A stretch of DNA of 64,000 nucleotides from Lasioglossum baleicum (lineage: Eukaryota > Arthropoda > Insecta > Hymenoptera > Halictidae). The notes beneath the pieces were generated by a model. The model was not told the DNA's origin. It ran no database searches and was given only the letters and a program-made list of their open reading frames with translations. Where the stretch lies: NCBI RefSeq assembly GCF_051020765.1, contig NW_027469568.1, positions 1-64,000 on the forward strand. The letters are read 5' to 3'. Position 1 is the stretch's first letter; every line of letters starts with the position of its first letter. A program made the position numbers and the translations under genes. This document shows positions 58,607-64,000 of this stretch, piece after piece.

Positions 58607-60960
58607 GTGTTTTTACTCGACTACCCTGCGGGATGCATCCTCTCGCACGTGTTTTGCTCGACTAGCCATGCGCATCCCATAAAACCTGCGCATGCGCATC
58701 CCACAAAACCTGCGCATGCGCATCCCACAAAACCTCGCACGTATTTTTACTCGACTAGCCTGCGGGATGCATCCTCTCGCACGTGTTTTTACTCGACTAG
58801 CCTGCGGGATGCATCCTCTCGCACGTGTTTTTACTCGACTACCCTGCGGGATGCATCCTCTCGCACGTGTTTTTGCGCGACTAGCCTGCGGGATGCATCC
58901 TCTCGCACGTGTTTTTGCTCGACTAGGCATGCGCATCCCAAAAAACCTGCGCATGCGCATCCCACAAAACCTGCGCATGCGCATCCCACAAAACCTCGCA
59001 CGTGTTTTTACTCGACTAGCCTGCGGGATGCATCCTCTCGCACGTGTTTTTACTCGACTAGCCTGCGGGATGCATCCTCTCGCACGTGTTTTTACTCGAC
59101 TAGCCTGCGGGATGCATCGTCTCGCACGTGTTTTTGCTCGACTAGCCTGCGGGATGCATCCTCTCGCACGTGTTTTTACTCGACTAGCCTGCGGGATGCA
59201 TCCTCTCGCACGTGTTTTTACTCGACTAGCCTGCGGGATGCATCCTCTTGCACGTGTTTTTACTCGACTAGCCTGCGGGATGCATCCTCTCGCACGTGTT
59301 TTTGCTCGACTAGGCATGCGCATCCCCAAAAAAACTGCGCATGCGCATCCCACAAAACCTCGCACGTGTTTTTACTCGACTAGCCTGCGGGATGCATCCT
59401 CTCGCACGTGTTTTTGCTCGACTAGCCTGCGGGATGCATCCTCTCGCACGTGTTTTTACTCGACTAGCCTGCGGGATGCATCCTCTCGCACGTGTTTTTA
59501 CTCGACTAGCCTGCGGGATGCATCCTCTCGCACGTGTTTTTACTCGACTACCCTGCGGGATGCATCCTCTCGCACGTGTTTTTGCTCGACTAGCCATGCG
59601 CATCCCAGAAAACCTGCGCATGCGCATCCCACAAAACCTCGCACGTGTTTTTACTCGACTAGCCTGCGGGATGCATCCTCTCGCACGTGTTTTTGCTCGA
59701 CTAGCCTGCGGGATGCATCCTCTCGCACGTGTTTTTACTCGACTAGCCTGCGGGATGCATCCTCTCGCACGTGTTTTTACTCGACTACCCTGCGGGATGC
59801 ATCCTCTCGCACGTGTTTTTGCTCGACTAGCCTTGCGCATCCCAAAAAACCTGCGCATGCGCATCCCACAAAACCTGCGCATGCGCATCCCACAAAACCT
59901 CGCACGTGTTTTTAGTCGACTAGCCTGCGGGATGCATCCTCTCGCACGTGTTTTTACTCGACTAGCCTGCGGGATGCATCCTCTCGCACGTGTTTTTACT
60001 CGACTAGCCTGCGGGATGCATCCTCTCGCACGTGTTTTTGCTCGACTAGCCTGCGGGATGCATCCTCTCGCACGTGTTTTTGCTCGACTAGGCATGCGCA
60101 TCCCAAAAAACCTGCGCATGCGCATCCCAAAAAACCTGCGCATGCGCATCCCCACAAAACCTGTGCATGCGCATCCCACAAAACCTCGCACGTGTTTTTA
60201 CTCGACTAGCCTGCGGGATGCATCCTCTCGCACGTGTTTTTGCTCGACTAGCCTGCGGGATGCATCCTCTCGCACGTGTTTTTGCTCGACTAGCCATGCG
60301 CATCCCAAAAAAACCTGCGCATGCGCATCCCACAAAACCTCGCACGTGTTTTTACTCGACTAGCCTGCGGGATGCATCCTCTCGCACGTGTTTTTACTCG
60401 ACTAGCCTGCGGGATGCATCCTCTCGCACGTGTTTTTGCTCGACTAGCCTGCGGGATGCATCCTCTCGCACGTGTTTTTGCTCGACTAGCCTGCGGGATG
60501 CATCCTCTCGCACGTGTTTTTACTCGACTAGCCTGCAGGATGCATCCTCTCGCACGTGTTTTTACTCGACTAGCCTGCGGGATGCATCCTCTCGCACGTG
60601 TTTTTGCTGGACTACCCTGCGGGATGCATCCTCTCGCACGTGTTTTTGCTCGACTAGCATGCGCATCCCAAAAAACCTGCGCATGCGCATCCCACAAAAC
60701 CTGCGCATGCGCATCCTACAAAACCTTGCACGTGTTTTTACTCGACTAGCCTGCGGGATGCATCCTCTCGCACGTGTTTTTGCTCGACTAGCCATGCGCA
60801 TCCCAAAAAACCTGCGCATGCGCATCCCAAAAAACCTGCGCATGCGCATCCCACAAAACCTGCGCATGCGCATCCCAAAAAACCTGCGCATGCGCATCCC
60901 ACAAAACCTGCGTATGCGCATCCCACAAAACCTCGCACGTGTTTTTACTCGACTAGCCTG
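58607..60960 (+). repeat. Second indel-rich patch, copy of 54.8 kb and 31 kb segments
   Basis: The left part repeats 54,771-56,080 at about +3,836 bp, then from about 59.9 kb follows the 31.1-32.0 kb order, including TTTTTGCTGGACTACC near 60,605. Single-base changes break frame: CATCCCCAAAA near 59,324, CATCCCCACAAAA near 60,150, seven A near 60,307 and GACTAGCATGCGC lacking one C near 60,658. TAGTCGACTA lies at 59,913-59,922. Confidence 0.85.
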
Positions 60961-63900
60961 CAGGATGCATCCTCTCGCACGTGTTTTTACTCGACTAGCC
61001 TGCGGGATGCATCCTCTCGCACGTGTTTTTACTCGACTACCCTGCGGGATGCATCCTCTCGCACGTGTTTTTGCTCGACTAGCCATGCGCATCCCAAAAA
61101 ACCTGCGCATGCGCATCCCACAAAACCTGCGCATGCGCATCCTACAAAACCTCGCACGTGTTTTTACTCGACTAGCCTGCGGGATGCATCCTCTCGCACG
61201 TGTTTTTACTCGACTAGCCTGCAGGATGCATCCTCTCGCACGTGTTTTTACTCGACTAGCCTGCGGGATGCATCCTCTCGCACGTGTTTTTACTCGAGTA
61301 GCCTGCGGGATGCATCCTCTCGCACGTGTTTTTGCTCGACTAGCCTGCGGGATGCATCCTCTCGCACGTGTTTTTACTCGACTAGCCTGCAGGATGCATC
61401 CTCTCGCACGTGTTTTTACTCGACTAGCCTGCGGGATGCATCCTCTCGCACGTGTTTTTACTCGACTAGCCTGCGGGATGCATCCTCTCGCACGTGTTTT
61501 TGCTCGACTAGCCTGCGGGATGCATCCTCTCGCACGTGTTTTTGCTCGACTAGCCTGCGGGATGCATCCTCTCGCACGTGTTTTTGCTCGACTAGCCATG
61601 CGCATCCCAAAAAACCTGCACATGCGCATCCCAAAAAACCTGCGCATGCGCATCCCACAAAACCTGCGCATGCGCATCCCACAAAACCTCGCACGTGTTT
61701 GTGCTCGACTAGCCTGCGGGATGCATCCTTTCGCACGTGTTTTTACTCGACTAGCCTGCGGGATGCATCCTCTCGCACGTGTTTTTGCTCGACTAGCCTG
61801 CGGGATGCATCCTCTCGCACGTGTTTTTGCTCGACTAGCCATGCGCATCCCAAAAAACCTGCACATGCGCATCCCAAAAAACCTGCGCATGCGCATCCCA
61901 CAAAACCTGCGCATGCGCATCCCACAAAACCTCGCACGTGTTTTTACTCGACTAGCCTGCGGGATGCATCCTCTCGCACGTGTTTTTGCTCGACTAGCCT
62001 GCGGGATGCATCCTCTCGCACGTGTTTTTGCTCGACTAGCCATGCGCATCCCAAAAAACCTGCGCATGCGCATCCCAAAAAACCTGCGCATGCGCATCCC
62101 ACAAAACCTCGCACGTGTTTTTACTCGACTAGCCTGCGGGATGCATCCTCTCGCACGTGTTTTTACTCGACTAGCCTGCGGGATGCATCCTCTCGCACGT
62201 GTTTTTGCTCGACTAGCCATGCGCATCCTAAAAAACCTGCACATGCGCATCCCAAAAAATCTGCGCATGCGCATCCCACAAAACCTGCGCATGCGCATCC
62301 CACAAAACCTCGCACGTGTTTGTGCTCGACTAGCCTGCGGGATGCATCCTTTCGCACGTGTTTTTACTCGACTAGCCTGCGGGATGCATCCTCTCGCACG
62401 TGTTTTTGCTCGACTAGCCTGCGGGATGCATCCTCTCGCACGTGTTTTTGCTCGACTAGCCATGCGCATCCCAAAAAACCTGCACATGCGCATCCCAAAA
62501 AACCTGCGCATGCGCATCCCACAAAACCTGCGCATGCGCATCCCACAAAACCTCGCACGTGTTTTTACTCGACTAGCCTGCGGGATGCATCCTCTCGCAC
62601 GTGTTTTTGCTCGACTAGCCTGCGGGATGCATCCTCTCGCACGTGTTTTTGCTCGACTAGCCATGCGCATCCCAAAAAACCTGCGCATGCGCATCCCAAA
62701 AAACCTGCGCATGCGCATCCCACAAAACCTCGCACGTGTTTTTACTCGACTAGCCTGCGGGATGCATCCTCTCGCAAGTGTTTTTGCTCGACTAGCCATG
62801 CGCATCCCAAAAAACCTGCACATGCGCATCCCACAAAACCTGCGCATGCGCATCCCACAAAACCTCGCACGTGTTTTTACTCGACTAGCCTGCGGGATGC
62901 ATCCTCTCGCACGTGTTTTTGCTCGACTAGCCTGCGGGATGCATCCTCTCGCACGTGTTTTTGCTCGACTAGCCTGCGGGATGCATCCTCTCGCACGTGT
63001 TTTTACTCGACTAGCCTGCAGGATGCATCCTCTCGCACGTGTTTTTGCTCGACTAGCCTGCGGGATGCATCCTCTCGCACGTGTTTTTACTCGACTACCC
63101 TGCGGGATGCATCCTCTCGCACGTGTTTTTGCTCGACTAGCCATGCGCATCCCAAAAAACCTGCGCATGCGCATCCCACAAAACCTCGCACGTGTTTTTG
63201 CTCGACTAGCCTGCGGGATGCATCCTCTCGCACGTGTTTTTGCTCGACTAGCCTGCGGGATGCATCCTCTCGCACGTGTTTTTACTCGACTAGCCTGCGG
63301 GATGCATCCTCTCGCACGTGTTTTTACTCGACTAGCCTGCGGGATGCATCCTCTCGCACGTGTTTTTGCTCGACTAGCCATGCGCATCCCAAAAAACCTG
63401 CGCATGCGCATCCCACAAAACCTGCGCATGCGCATCCCACAAAACCTGCGCATGCGCATCCCACAAAACCTGCGCATGCGCATCCCACAAAACCTCGCAC
63501 GTGTTTTTACTCGACTAGCCTGCGGGATGCATCCTCTCGCACGTGTTTTTGCTCGACTAGCCTGCGGGATGCATCCTCTCGCACGTGTTTTTGCTCGACT
63601 AGCCTGCGGGATGCATCCTCTCGCACGTGTTTGTGCTCGACTAGCCTGCGGGATGCATCCTCTCGCACGTGTTTTTACTCGACTAGCCTGCGGGATGCAT
63701 CCTCTCGCACGTGTTTTTGCTCGACTAGCCTGCGGGATGCATCCTCTCGCACGTGTTTTTGCTCGACTAGCCTGCGGGATGCATCCTCTCGCACGTGTTT
63801 TTACTCGACTAGCCTGCAGGATGCATCCTCTCGCACGTGTTTTTACTCGACTAGCCTGCGGGATGCATCCTCTCGCACGTGTTTTTACTCGACTACCCTG

Positions 63901-64000
63901 CGGGATGCATCCTCTCGCACGTGTTTTTGCTCGACTAGCCTGCGGGATGCATCCTCTCGCACGTGTTTGTGCTCGACTAGCCTGCGGGATGCATCCTCTC
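60961..64000 (+). repeat. Copy of 46.8-49.8 kb at +14,195 bp
   Basis: CATCCTACAAAA (46,946 and 61,141), TACTCGAGTA (47,096 and 61,291) and CATCCTAAAAAACC (48,034 and 62,229) all lie 14,195 bp apart, and the match continues to the last base. I saw two substitutions: CACGTG to CAAGTG at 62,777, and GGG against GGA at 63,652 versus 49,457. The first about 180 bp fit 45.3 kb better than 46.77 kb, so the left junction is recombinant. The right end is cut by the window. Confidence 0.87.

Larger units (their letters stand above)
1..64000 (+). repeat. Two-module satellite array (42-bp A unit and 24-bp B unit)
   Basis: The whole window consists of head-to-tail copies of two short units. Every stretch I read carries CACGTG, T5, CTCGACTAG and GGATGCATCC (A), or TGCGCATGCGCA, CCC and an A-rich tail (B). 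All copies lie in the same orientation; I saw no reverse-complement segment such as AAAAACACGTG. No unique sequence interrupts the array and both window edges cut through units, so the true array is longer. I estimate, without counting, about 1,000-1,300 CACGTG sites. A 64-kb array is typical of eukaryotic constitutive heterochromatin. I do not recognise the satellite family. No 17-bp CENP-B box, telomere repeat, tRNA box or transposon end is apparent. Confidence 0.97.

Noticed and set aside
1..64000. CRISPR array
   Set aside because: Units are contiguous and nearly identical, with no unique spacers of constant length between repeats and no cas-like gene; B clusters between A units are themselves repeats.
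1..64000. Telomeric or rDNA spacer repeat
   Set aside because: No TTAGGG-like short repeat and no rRNA or 5S sequence occurs in the window, and the period and content do not match a known spacer that I recognise.
1..64000. Alpha-satellite-like centromere repeat with CENP-B box
   Set aside because: The unit length is far from 171 bp and no sequence resembling the CENP-B box (TTCG....A..CGGG) is present. A centromeric role remains possible but is not shown by the sequence.

Overview
The window is one uninterrupted satellite array from base 1 to base 64,000. I found no gene, RNA gene, transposon, CRISPR array or unique-sequence island, and neither edge of the array is reached. Megasatellite-scale tandem DNA like this points to a eukaryote and to heterochromatin (pericentromere, subtelomere, sex chromosome or B chromosome). 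The sequence does not let me name the species or the chromosome. Base composition is about 55% G+C at unit level. CpG is frequent, roughly one per 10-12 bp.

The array has a simple grammar. Unit A is 42 bp: a 24-bp backbone (CACGTG, a T5 tract, CTCGACTAG) plus an 18-bp core carrying the palindrome GGATGCATCC. Unit B is 24 bp and carries the 12-bp palindrome TGCGCATGCGCA followed by CCC and an A-rich tail. Runs of A alternate with clusters of usually 2-5 B units, always in the same orientation. A B cluster of m units replaces one A core, so from one CACGTG to the next the distance is 42 bp (A) or 24m+21 bp (B cluster). A recurrent A variant with four T instead of five is 1 bp shorter. These three rules account for the offsets I checked (182, 236 and 5,020 bp, and the differences between copies).

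Layout. 1-847: left edge. 848-8,180: type I higher-order repeat (HOR) copies, marked by the four-T variant followed by CATAAAACC. 8,181-9,500: type III segment. 9,500-12,100: 648/453/648-bp tandem (type IV). 12,100-20,458: further III/IV copies punctuated by type II 182-bp doublets and triplets. 20,459-23,704: type I again. 23,705-28,737: a near-copy of the DNA to its right but carrying many single-base indels. 28,738-30,780: cleaner counterpart. 30,780-40,860: two tandem copies of a 5,020-bp unit. 40,860-44,308: type I plus type II. 44,308-47,500: 1,539/1,455-bp tandem. 47,500-58,606: III/IV and I copies repeated at 6,175, 2,339 and 3,836 bp. 58,607-60,960: a second indel-rich patch. 60,960-64,000: a copy of about 46.8-49.8 kb at +14,195 bp.

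Open frames up to 8.4 kb exist on both strands at once. They follow from every module length being a multiple of three with no stop in two forward frames and one reverse frame. Many begin only at GTG inside CACGTG, and they end mostly where the four-T variant shifts frame. I do not annotate any as a gene. The points worth a second look are the palindromic, Z-prone, helically phased unit design, the very dense CACGTG sites, the nested recent duplications, and the two indel-rich patches that may be assembly or consensus artefacts.
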